Positions 7,972 through 14,836 of a DNA stretch of 28,859 bases are shown piece by piece. Every line of letters starts with the position of its first letter. Positions within the stretch are counted from its first letter, which is position 1. Source of the stretch: Planctomycetota bacterium (GTDB taxonomy: Bacteria; Planctomycetota; Phycisphaerae; WQYP01). The notes below the pieces were generated by a model. That model saw only the letters and a program-made list of their open reading frames with translations. It did not search any database and was not told where the DNA came from. The translations under genes and the position numbers were made by a program. The stretch spans positions 1 to 28,859 of the forward strand of contig JAJYGE010000371.1 in assembly GCA_021785155.1 (NCBI GenBank), written 5' to 3'.

Positions 7972-10338
7972 TTAGTGGATGTCTGGGGTTGCCGATGGCG
8001 GCCCGGAGTGTCCGGTACCCGGAACAATTTGCCAAACCTCCAGCTTGCCGGAAGCGATATCAAGTGGTGCTCGCAATCGGCCGTGCTTCTCAATACTGGG
8101 GATCGTGCGCCTCGTTGCCATCTTAACAATGTGATAATGCCCCGGCGAGAGTCCCAACGCCGTCAAATTCAGTGTCGCTTCACCAGTGTAGGGATTGGCG
8201 GCAGGCCAGCGGCTGAATGCAATCCACGCTGTATGGGCCCGCTTGTTTACGGTTGGCACCGCTTCGACGCCATCTGTGGCAGGAGCATAACTTATATATG
8301 CTGAAGTATAATTGATGAGTTGCGATGGCCGAAGCAGTACATGACCGCCGTGCGCGGCATAATTGGTGATCATGCGGTCGTGCCGGCCGTTAAGCGGGAA
8401 AATAGCGCGGAATTGTCCCAGTCGGACGACTCCGGCTTTTACTTCCCGATTGGTCACCACCGTAAAGGCTGTATGCACCCTGCGCCAAATTCGGGCCAGC
8501 CGCACAGCCATTCCCGACAACGCTCCCGGATCGGTTAAGGTACGATGGTAAGAAATATAAACAGCAACCGGCTGGAGAGGGTAGTCCCCCTGGATTTGGC
8601 TTAATATCGGAATCGCATGCACGTACGGTGGAAAGCCGATGGTGTACTTCCGTCCTCCGTGATACAAGATAAAATCCATTCCAGCCTCTTCAGGAGCGCC
8701 TATGGCGTAATGGCAAAGAAATTTAGCCATGTCGTCGTGTAATCTGTTGCTCGCCGACCATTCTTCAAAAAGCGGTACCCGATAGTCGATTGCAAGGCTT
8801 CCAAACAGCAGTGCCAGGCCGGTACTGTCCGCCCAATCCAGTTCCACGGTTGCATGGTAGCGACGTGCGACCTGAAAAAAGGAGTCCGGCTGGTTAAATG
8901 CCACGCCTGCGCCGTAGAATCCGCCGCCGCAATAGTAATAAAGCGGAGCCGGGGTTTTCCGGCGCACCAGCGCGGTAAGACGGCTGTATGTTTCTATCAC
9001 GCTCCAACTGCGAAAGCGTTGATATACAGGGAAGAGCGGTTGGCCGGGGGCTGCTGCGGGGATAGCATTCCAAGAAGTATAACCTGTGTGATACTTCTGG
9101 TTAAAGTCGCGCAGCGAATGATATCGCGACTGCAGCCAAAGATGAAATCGTGCCACATCCGCGGGAGCGTAACCGTTAACGCCTTCGCCGGAATGCCACC
9201 AGATTCTGTGGCTGCCTGGCACGGGACCCCACATATAATCCAGCCATCCAAAAGATAGAAAAGCGCCGCCAAACGCTGGATTGTCTTTTATATGCTCAAT
9301 GGTAGTTGTGACATACTTAAAATAGGAGCGACGATTGAAATGGCTCCACCATGCCGGTGCGTCGGAAGGAATGCCGGTTGGCCCCATATCGTATCTGGTG
9401 ATCCACAGAGGCGGATTACCGGGCCATACTGAGTACCAGAAAATCGGAATAACGCGAACTTGAGCCTGAGCAGCGTTTATTAGTGTCTGATCCAGTACCC
9501 GGAAGTTGAAACGATCGGGGGACGGTTCTAGCACCCCCCACGGCATATTGATTTCAGCGTAATGAATACCGACGGACGCCATGTGTGCGAAAACCGACTC
9601 CGGCCACGCGCTCATCGCGTGGTTCGCGGCGTAGGTTACTGTGGCGTATATGACTGTGGGGTGTTTAAGAAAAAGTTTGCTGCGTCGGCTGATACGCAGA
9701 TAGATATAACTGGGCGACGCGGCCAAAATCTCAGCGCTGCGCCCGCCAATCGTGCCACAGGTATACTTACTATCGAGAACTGTTCCGCCCTGAGCTATCT
9801 GTCGCATATTCAGGCAGGTGTTCATGGCGGTGTTATGATATAGACCGGTATTAAAAATAATTCTGGCAGTGGCGTGGTCTCCTTCATTGTGATCACGACT
9901 TGATACCTTCGGCGGACGTAATGAGAGGACAACTTCGTGTACAGCTACACCGGCCGAATCGGTCAGTCGCAGGTCTGCACCGGCGTTTTGCAGGCCGGAA
10001 AGGTGCACTGCGGCAAGTTTCCATGTGTATGTGTGCCAAACGCCTTTCCTGGTTGGAAATAGCGCAACGGGGGCGGTGGAATATGCACTCCTGTCGGAGT
10101 TGTATTGAATTTGCAGTCCACTGGTGGTGAATGGAGAGAAATTAAAATCCAAGGCCCAGGTGGGGGAATGGAGAATTGGCGACTGGATGTGGGCGATCCG
10201 CGACCGCGTGACTGTAACTGATTGCCCTGAGGCAACGGCCTTCATAGCTAAGCCGCCCGTCGACAAAAGCAACACCACGGCTATAACCGAATGTGGAATC
10301 GGGAAAAAGTAACTGCCGGGTAAGCGTGGTCGTAACAT
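7972..10338 (-). CDS. Exported GH42-like (beta-galactosidase-like) TIM-barrel protein
   Basis: 788 residues, middle gene of the glycosidase operon, 15 bases after the GH99-like gene. ATG 10338 has AAGGAC six bases upstream. A hydrophobic signal peptide (about 11-38) precedes a beta-sandwich-like region. A (beta/alpha)8 barrel then runs from about 245 to 560, with GIHYAEINMPWGVLEPSPDR (257-276) as in GH42 and related clan GH-A families, and DNPAFGGAFLSFGWLDYMWG at the place where GH42 carries its Asn-Glu acid/base. Here the residues read LD, so Asp367 would have to serve. PLFEEW (522-527) is a candidate nucleophile strand. A GATase-like region (PVAVYISYHRTL onward) and a C-terminal beta domain follow, as in GH42 three-domain enzymes. 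Family placement is tentative and the catalytic pair is not canonical. Confidence 0.65.
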   Translation of the reverse strand: MLRPRLPGSYFFPIPHSVIAVVLLLSTGGLAMKAVASGQSVTVTRSRIAHIQSPILHSPTWALDFNFSPFTTSGLQIQYNSDRSAYSTAPVALFPTRKGVWHTYTWKLAAVHLSGLQNAGADLRLTDSAGVAVHEVVLSLRPPKVSSRDHNEGDHATARIIFNTGLYHNTAMNTCLNMRQIAQGGTVLDSKYTCGTIGGRSAEILAASPSYIYLRISRRSKLFLKHPTVIYATVTYAANHAMSAWPESVFAHMASVGIHYAEINMPWGVLEPSPDRFNFRVLDQTLINAAQAQVRVIPIFWYSVWPGNPPLWITRYDMGPTGIPSDAPAWWSHFNRRSYFKYVTTTIEHIKDNPAFGGAFLSFGWLDYMWGPVPGSHRIWWHSGEGVNGYAPADVARFHLWLQSRYHSLRDFNQKYHTGYTSWNAIPAAAPGQPLFPVYQRFRSWSVIETYSRLTALVRRKTPAPLYYYCGGGFYGAGVAFNQPDSFFQVARRYHATVELDWADSTGLALLFGSLAIDYRVPLFEEWSASNRLHDDMAKFLCHYAIGAPEEAGMDFILYHGGRKYTIGFPPYVHAIPILSQIQGDYPLQPVAVYISYHRTLTDPGALSGMAVRLARIWRRVHTAFTVVTNREVKAGVVRLGQFRAIFPLNGRHDRMITNYAAHGGHVLLRPSQLINYTSAYISYAPATDGVEAVPTVNKRAHTAWIAFSRWPAANPYTGEATLNLTALGLSPGHYHIVKMATRRTIPSIEKHGRLRAPLDIASGKLEVWQIVPGTGHSGPPSATPDIH

Positions 10339-10353
10339 TCGCAGTCCTTTTTG

Positions 10354-11589
10354 TCAGTGTTCTGAATGTTTGCCGCGCCGGGAAACGCGAATGCCTAACG
10401 CACGGGCCAAGGCATTTCCGTAGGCATTACGGTCACCAACGGTCGGCACAATATAACTTCCCTCGCCCAGCTCATTCCATGCTTCAATAAGCAGTAATGG
10501 CCGATGCGGCGGCGGTGCCACTCGCATGGCCGGATGGTGATGTTCCCATTTAATGGCGTCCCGGACCAACTCCTCGAACTCGGCTGGTGTGCGCCGAAAC
10601 CAAACCAGTTTGCCATCCATCCGTTCATTCCATGGCCGCGGATCCCACCCATCCATCACCACGGGAATATACGGAAGCGGGCTTACCGCGGCATATTGGG
10701 CCCAAGCCCACTGCGCAAATCGCATAAGGTAGCGATAGGAGCGGGGGCCTTCAAAAACACCACCGCCATAAGGGTAATTATATTCCGTTATGGCATCAAC
10801 GCGCACCTTGCGCAGCCAGGAAAAACTCGGAAACTTCCGGATATGCGGATAGGCGCTGCCCCACAGTACTCCGCCAACTACGTAAACGCCCGGCAGTCCA
10901 TGCGCCTTGGCCACAGTCTGAAGCACGGCCAACGCCCGATTGATGCTTTGCGTTTTCCCGTGGGCACCATGATAGCCGGCAAACTGTCTGGCAAATCGGT
11001 TCATATCAATAATCACCAGTACGGGTCTCGTGTTAATACGTTCGTAGTGCGGATTCATAAAATAACGCGTCGTCCATCGGGAAACCTCGCGGCGCCACTT
11101 TGTTTGCGATATGGCGAATTGACCGATATTCACATCCAGCAGCGCGCAATGAACGCCCGAATGCCGTGGCAGTTTCAGATACAGCCGCAGCGCGTTATTT
11201 AGGTTTGATGGATGTGTGCCACGGTGATAGTACCAGTCAAATACAAAAAATGAAATGCCGTCTTTATGGGCCCAAGCGAGTTGCCGGGCGATACGGCGCG
11301 GCGTATTGTCCAGCCAACCCGAAAGTGGCTCTCGTTTGGCATAGGCCGAATGAGTCAGCAGGCCCGTTAAATGGGAGTCACCATGCTTGGCCCAACCGTC
11401 AAAATAATACACCCCCACGACCGCCCGAGGCGTAATCCCGGGAAGTTCGTCAATTCCATGCGATGTGCTTACCGCAACGCTTCCGAGGGCGATCGCGTTG
11501 ACCGCAGCCGTAAATGACCATCCCAATATTCCTAACGCCACAGCCAGCCAACCAATACGGCGGCAACGCAACGCACGATTCAACAGCAT
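10354..11589 (-). CDS. Exported GH99-like / WbsX-family protein
   Basis: 411 residues, first gene of the glycosidase operon. The start at ATG 11589 has GGAG upstream; the frame runs back to a TTG at 11655 but without a ribosome site. Residues 12-36 form a signal peptide or membrane anchor. The mature chain matches the GH99-like domain often labelled WbsX: VVGVYYFDGW (58-67) at the barrel start, GISFFVFDWYY (111-121), RPVLVIIDMNRF, and the C-terminal signature IEAWNELGEGSYIVP (368-382). Characterised GH99 enzymes are endo-mannosidases/mannanases, while WbsX-type proteins occur in polysaccharide gene clusters. Being first in an operon with two other exported glycosidases suggests a role in opening a complex glycan. 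Exact linkage cannot be read from the sequence. Confidence 0.75.
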   Translation of the reverse strand: MLLNRALRCRRIGWLAVALGILGWSFTAAVNAIALGSVAVSTSHGIDELPGITPRAVVGVYYFDGWAKHGDSHLTGLLTHSAYAKREPLSGWLDNTPRRIARQLAWAHKDGISFFVFDWYYHRGTHPSNLNNALRLYLKLPRHSGVHCALLDVNIGQFAISQTKWRREVSRWTTRYFMNPHYERINTRPVLVIIDMNRFARQFAGYHGAHGKTQSINRALAVLQTVAKAHGLPGVYVVGGVLWGSAYPHIRKFPSFSWLRKVRVDAITEYNYPYGGGVFEGPRSYRYLMRFAQWAWAQYAAVSPLPYIPVVMDGWDPRPWNERMDGKLVWFRRTPAEFEELVRDAIKWEHHHPAMRVAPPPHRPLLLIEAWNELGEGSYIVPTVGDRNAYGNALARALGIRVSRRGKHSEH

Positions 11590-11638
11590 CCCGAACTTCT
11601 CCAAAGTAAAATAGGTCTTCGGGCTAACGAGTCGATAA

Positions 11639-11644
11639 ATTATA
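11639..11644 (-). promoter_or_regulatory. Candidate -10 box for the glycosidase operon
   Basis: On the minus strand TATAAT lies 50 bases before the chosen ATG of the GH99-like gene, in the divergent gap shared with the hydrolase gene at 11759. No convincing -35 hexamer is seen at 16-18 bases, so an activator may be needed, or the match may be chance. Confidence 0.3.
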
Positions 11645-11758
11645 CTCAAAAACAACTTTGCGGTGGTTGCGGAAAGACTTATGTCGACTGGGTTTGGCCA
11701 TAAGACCCCGCGCGTCTACTGATTGCTAATGAAGCCGCTCATGGCGTATCATTGGGAT

Positions 11759-12388
11759 ATGAAAATTCACACGAACACCGGCGGCCTCGCCGCCACCAAT
11801 GCTTATCTGCTGGCCGATGAAACTACCGGCACAGCAGCCATAATTGATGCGCCGCGGGATACGGTGCAACCCTTACTTAATGTCGCCCGCCATAATAATT
11901 GGGATATTAAATATCTGCTGCTCACGCATGGCCATTGGGATCACACCAGCGACCACAAAGTCGTTACAGATGCCTATCCAGACGCGAAGGTGCTGATTCA
12001 TGCCCTGGACGAACCCAAGCTGATCAAACCCGGAAGCCTGATTTTTACCCTGCCTTATAAGATTCCATCTCGTAAAGCGGATAGCTATCTGGAGGATGGT
12101 AAAACCATTCATATCGGCACGTTGGAATTCCAAATTATCTTTACCCCCGGCCATTCACCGGGACATGTCGTGCTGTATTGCTCCGCCGAATCACTGCTGA
12201 TGGCCGGTGATCTGCTGTTTGCCGGTGCCATTGGCCGCACCGATTTACCCGATTCCGATGAGGCTGATATGCAGGAGTCATTGATGCGCGTGGCGGCGTT
12301 GCCGGATAATACCATCGTCCGCCCCGGTCACGGCCCGCCCACCACCATCGGCAAAGAAAAGCAATCCAACCCCTTTCTACAGTTCTAA
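11759..12388 (+). CDS. Metallo-beta-lactamase-fold hydrolase (glyoxalase II-like)
   Basis: A 209-residue cytoplasmic MBL-fold hydrolase. The zinc motif HGHWDH spans 57-62. Further metal ligands are in GHSPGHVVLY and in AGDLLFAGAIGRTDLP, and the closing RPGHGPPTTIGKEKQSNPFL is typical of the short glyoxalase II-like (YcbL-type) group, which hydrolyses thioesters such as lactoylglutathione or related compounds. ATG 11759 is chosen because the family start MKIHTNTGGL aligns there; earlier in-frame ATGs (11729, 11741) and a TTG at 11723 are possible and no clear ribosome site decides. The gene is divergent from the glycosidase operon and is followed 98 bases later by a glutathione peroxidase. Its natural substrate is unknown. 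Confidence 0.88.
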   Translation: MKIHTNTGGLAATNAYLLADETTGTAAIIDAPRDTVQPLLNVARHNNWDIKYLLLTHGHWDHTSDHKVVTDAYPDAKVLIHALDEPKLIKPGSLIFTLPYKIPSRKADSYLEDGKTIHIGTLEFQIIFTPGHSPGHVVLYCSAESLLMAGDLLFAGAIGRTDLPDSDEADMQESLMRVAALPDNTIVRPGHGPPTTIGKEKQSNPFLQF

Positions 12389-12412
12389 CCCCTATATTAA
12401 GAGATTGGCTAT

Positions 12413-12441
12413 TTGTGCGGAGTGGAGAAAGAGGCTAAAAT
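12413..12441 (+). promoter_or_regulatory. Candidate sigma-70 promoter for the glutathione peroxidase
   Basis: TTGTGC (12413-12418) and TAAAAT (12436-12441) are separated by exactly 17 bases, 45 bases before the ATG at 12487. This is one of the better promoter matches in the window. Confidence 0.45.
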
Positions 12442-12486
12442 AAAGGTTTTCCGCATTGTTGGAATTGTCTGACTTGGAGAAGCACA

Positions 12487-13095
12487 ATGAGAAAGCGCAC
12501 GGTAAAATATCTGGGAACCGCTTTAATCGCCGCGGCTCTCGCGGCGGCGGGAATGATGCGAACCGGTGCCCAGGTGAAAGCCGCGGTTCCGGATCACAGC
12601 AGTGTTGCACCCGTGCTTTCCTTCACCATGCCGTCTCTGGCGGGAAGAAAAGTTCCTTTAGCCCGCTATCAGGGCAAGGTGATTTTGATGGTGAACACCG
12701 CCAGTAAATGTGGCTTTACCCCCCAATATGCTGGTCTCGAAGCACTTTATAAGCGGTTCAAATCAAAAGGATTTGTGATACTTGGTTTTCCGTCCAATGA
12801 TTTTGGACACCAGGAGCCGGGAACCAATAAACAGATCAGTATTTTTTGCACCTCCCATTATGGCGTAACATTTCCAATGTTTTCAAAAGTGGACGTAAAA
12901 GGGCCGCACCAGTGTTCCTTATATCGCTATCTCACCGGTCATAGGACTGATCCGCGGTTTGCCGGGGTGGTGAAATGGAATTTTGAAAAATTCCTGATTT
13001 CGCGGCGGGGAAAAATCGTGGCGCGATTCCGATCCGCAATTAAACCGCAATCCGCCATTCTGGTGCATGCGGTGGAAAGACAATTGGCCCGATAA
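12487..13095 (+). CDS. Exported glutathione peroxidase family protein
   Basis: 202 residues. The first ~33 form a Sec-type signal (MRKRTVKY followed by an Ala-rich core), so the protein should act in the periplasm. The thioredoxin-like fold then shows the peroxidatic Cys75 in NTASKCGFTPQY and the Trp of the catalytic tetrad in VVKWNFEKFL. The usual FPCNQFGxQEP reads FPSNDFGHQEP here: the second (resolving-type) Cys is Ser and the tetrad-region Gln is Asp. FPMFSKVDVKG matches the family. The family reduces hydrogen and lipid peroxides with glutathione or thioredoxin; with export and these substitutions the reductant is uncertain. GGAG lies eight bases before ATG 12487. The gene downstream is on the opposite strand. 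Confidence 0.9.
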   Translation: MRKRTVKYLGTALIAAALAAAGMMRTGAQVKAAVPDHSSVAPVLSFTMPSLAGRKVPLARYQGKVILMVNTASKCGFTPQYAGLEALYKRFKSKGFVILGFPSNDFGHQEPGTNKQISIFCTSHYGVTFPMFSKVDVKGPHQCSLYRYLTGHRTDPRFAGVVKWNFEKFLISRRGKIVARFRSAIKPQSAILVHAVERQLAR

Positions 13096-13137
13096 GGAAG
13101 TTGAATCAGTACCCAACTCTTAATCCTGCAACGCTAT

Positions 13138-13247
13138 CTAAGTAGGAACGCAGAATGATTACAACGCTGCCAAGTGTTGTAAATCACTCAATGAGCATGG
13201 ATTAAGTGCCGTCCTAGCGGTTGCATCCATTTTGCGTTCCTACTTAG
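13138..13247 (-). repeat. 110-bp element with 20-bp paired ends, copy 1
   Basis: Read on the minus strand, the element starts CTAAGTAGGAACGCAAAATG. Its other end, read inward on the opposite strand, is the same 20 bases with one difference (G at position 16). A second copy with the same internal order is at 27664-27768 on the plus strand. Shared interior blocks include GGATG, ACCGC, TACTTAA or CACTTAA, and GTGATTTACAA. The size, paired ends and intergenic sites fit a miniature inverted-repeat element or a long-stem structured RNA. No clear target duplication is seen. The end overlaps the TAA of a gene remnant. Confidence 0.75.
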
Positions 13248-13504
13248 TCGTTGTGGGCTATTCGGATGACGTCGTATTTCTGGCCGTTGTTCACGTAGCG
13301 GTACTCGCGCATATTGTCAGACCAACCACCGTCCCGGCGAGCCGTGGACGGTGCTTAATGGAGGCGCAACAGAAATCGTATGAACGACGCCCTGATATTT
13401 TCAGCGGCCCAGCCTTGCCCGTAGCGATTCCCCATTTTGGCGTCCAAGTGACCACGAGAAAGAAACTCCAAATAGGACGCAAACACCGTTGATTTTACAG
13501 CGCA
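13244..13504 (-). pseudogene. Possible gene remnant with an in-frame stop
   Basis: On the minus strand a frame of 49 codons (includes VFASYLEFLSRGHLDAKMGN) ends at a TAA (13355-13357). The same frame then continues for 36 codons (includes DGGWSDNMREYRYVNNGQKY) to a second TAA (13244-13246). The two pieces look more protein-like than a random frame, being rich in aromatic and charged residues, but no family is recognised. There is no start codon with a ribosome site at the beginning, and the left part is cut by a TAA just upstream. A decayed 3' end of a lost gene is the best reading; chance is not excluded. Confidence 0.3.
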
Positions 13505-13578
13505 TTATCGCCGTGCAAAACAGCGGCTTTGGCTGGAACATCCGCCGGAGCACGGTGGCGGCAATTTGTGCTGTGGGA

Positions 13579-14823
13579 TTAATGGGCGACGGTTTCAAGC
13601 GCGTTGAATGCGGCGGCGGTCGTTTTTGCGGCAACAACTTTTACGCGCACATTGACCGGGCGATTATCCGCTATGCCGAAGCTACCGATGAGTTTGGTGC
13701 CATTGGGCATGGTGCAGATCAGCTTGGGAAGGCCGGCAAGTTTTAGCGACCAAGTGCCGATGCGTGCGGCTTCACGCCGAGCATGGTTGAGAAGGTTGGG
13801 CGGCAGCCAGAGCCGGTTTGGAAAATGATAAACTTTTAAGGTACTGTCTTTGGCGGCGGCTAGAAAACTCTGGGCCGAATGAAACCGCTGTTTGAGACTA
13901 TACGCTCGGGCCAGGAAGTTGGTGAGGGCCGTAGTCTGGACACGGGCGTAAAGTTCGGCGGTGGCATCGGGGGGCAAATTCATCCAATATTTGACGTACA
14001 AGCGTTGAAAAGCAAGATCGCTATTGCCGAAAATTCGATCCCAGGCGGTTTCGGCGTCGAGGCCTTCGCGGTAAAGTCGCAGATATTGTGTAAAGGGCAC
14101 GGCGAATCGGCCATGATAGGCGTAGGCGAGAAAATAGATCATGGACCAGGCTTCGTCATAATTGGTACCCATGAGCACATCATTCCACTTTCGATAACTC
14201 ATTTCCCGAATGGCGTGAATGGTTTTGAATTTATTGTGTTTAATCTCATATTTAATCCGCGCTTCGCGGTAGGGGGGTATCCAGCCGGTGACAAAGCTTG
14301 AGCCGGTAAATAGACCTTCCCCGAAAAACTCCGCGGTACCTTCATTGGCCCAGGCGGGAAGAAAACGATGGATAAAAGCAAAGGTGAACTGATGGAAGCC
14401 TTCATGCTGAATGATGTGCCAGCGCTGATGCGTCAGGTGATTTCCGCCAATGGCCATCAGCCATTGCCCCGTGTAGTTATAATAAAAGACTCCGGCACTT
14501 CCGGGCATGCCACCGTCGGAATAATATTCATGGGAATTCTTGAAAATATAAAATGGCAATTTTTGGGTAACCTCGCCGCCAAAAATGGCGTGCAATCGCC
14601 GTTGATAAGCTTCGGCCACAAAATTCATCCGCAGCCAGATTTGCCGCAGTGTTTTAAGGCTTACATCCGTGTGAAAGGTGTAAAAGCCGGGAGCGTTGTA
14701 GACTTTCAGATGCGTGGAGCCAAAATTGTTTTTGGGCAAACTGCGGGCGGTAAGACTGGAAAATAGCAGGCAAGCCGCAGCGAAGAATATAGCGATCCAT
14801 CTGGAAGAAAGTCGTCGCATCAT
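13579..14823 (-). CDS. DUF1570-type exported metallopeptidase-like protein
   Basis: 414 residues. Start at ATG 14823, with AAGGA seven bases upstream; 13 bases after the gatB stop, so probably co-transcribed. Residues 8-27 are a signal peptide. The core shows HEGFH at 140-144, an HExxH zinc motif, followed by LPAWANEGTAEFFGE, where Glu161 or Glu165 could be the third ligand, as in gluzincin peptidases. This layout (HExxH, then P-x-W-x-x-E-G-x-A-E) is that of DUF1570 proteins, common in Planctomycetota. The C-terminal half is helical and then beta-rich, without a known domain. It probably faces the periplasm. Peptidase activity is inferred from the motif only. Confidence 0.75.
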   Translation of the reverse strand: MMRRLSSRWIAIFFAAACLLFSSLTARSLPKNNFGSTHLKVYNAPGFYTFHTDVSLKTLRQIWLRMNFVAEAYQRRLHAIFGGEVTQKLPFYIFKNSHEYYSDGGMPGSAGVFYYNYTGQWLMAIGGNHLTHQRWHIIQHEGFHQFTFAFIHRFLPAWANEGTAEFFGEGLFTGSSFVTGWIPPYREARIKYEIKHNKFKTIHAIREMSYRKWNDVLMGTNYDEAWSMIYFLAYAYHGRFAVPFTQYLRLYREGLDAETAWDRIFGNSDLAFQRLYVKYWMNLPPDATAELYARVQTTALTNFLARAYSLKQRFHSAQSFLAAAKDSTLKVYHFPNRLWLPPNLLNHARREAARIGTWSLKLAGLPKLICTMPNGTKLIGSFGIADNRPVNVRVKVVAAKTTAAAFNALETVAH

Positions 14824-14836
14824 CAGCAATTCCTTA

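Larger units (their letters stand above)
13096..13578. other. Gap between gpx and the DUF1570 gene: repeat element and gene remnant
   Basis: 483 bases without an intact gene. It contains the first copy of the paired-end element (13138-13247) and, abutting it on the minus strand, a remnant of a coding region (13244-13504). A weak hairpin (AGTTG/CAACT) follows the gpx stop near 13099. No tRNA or other RNA gene is recognised. Confidence 0.6.

Noticed and set aside
13138..13247. The paired-end element as a CRISPR repeat or attachment site
   Set aside because: Only two distant copies, no spacer periodicity, no cas genes and no integrase in the window.
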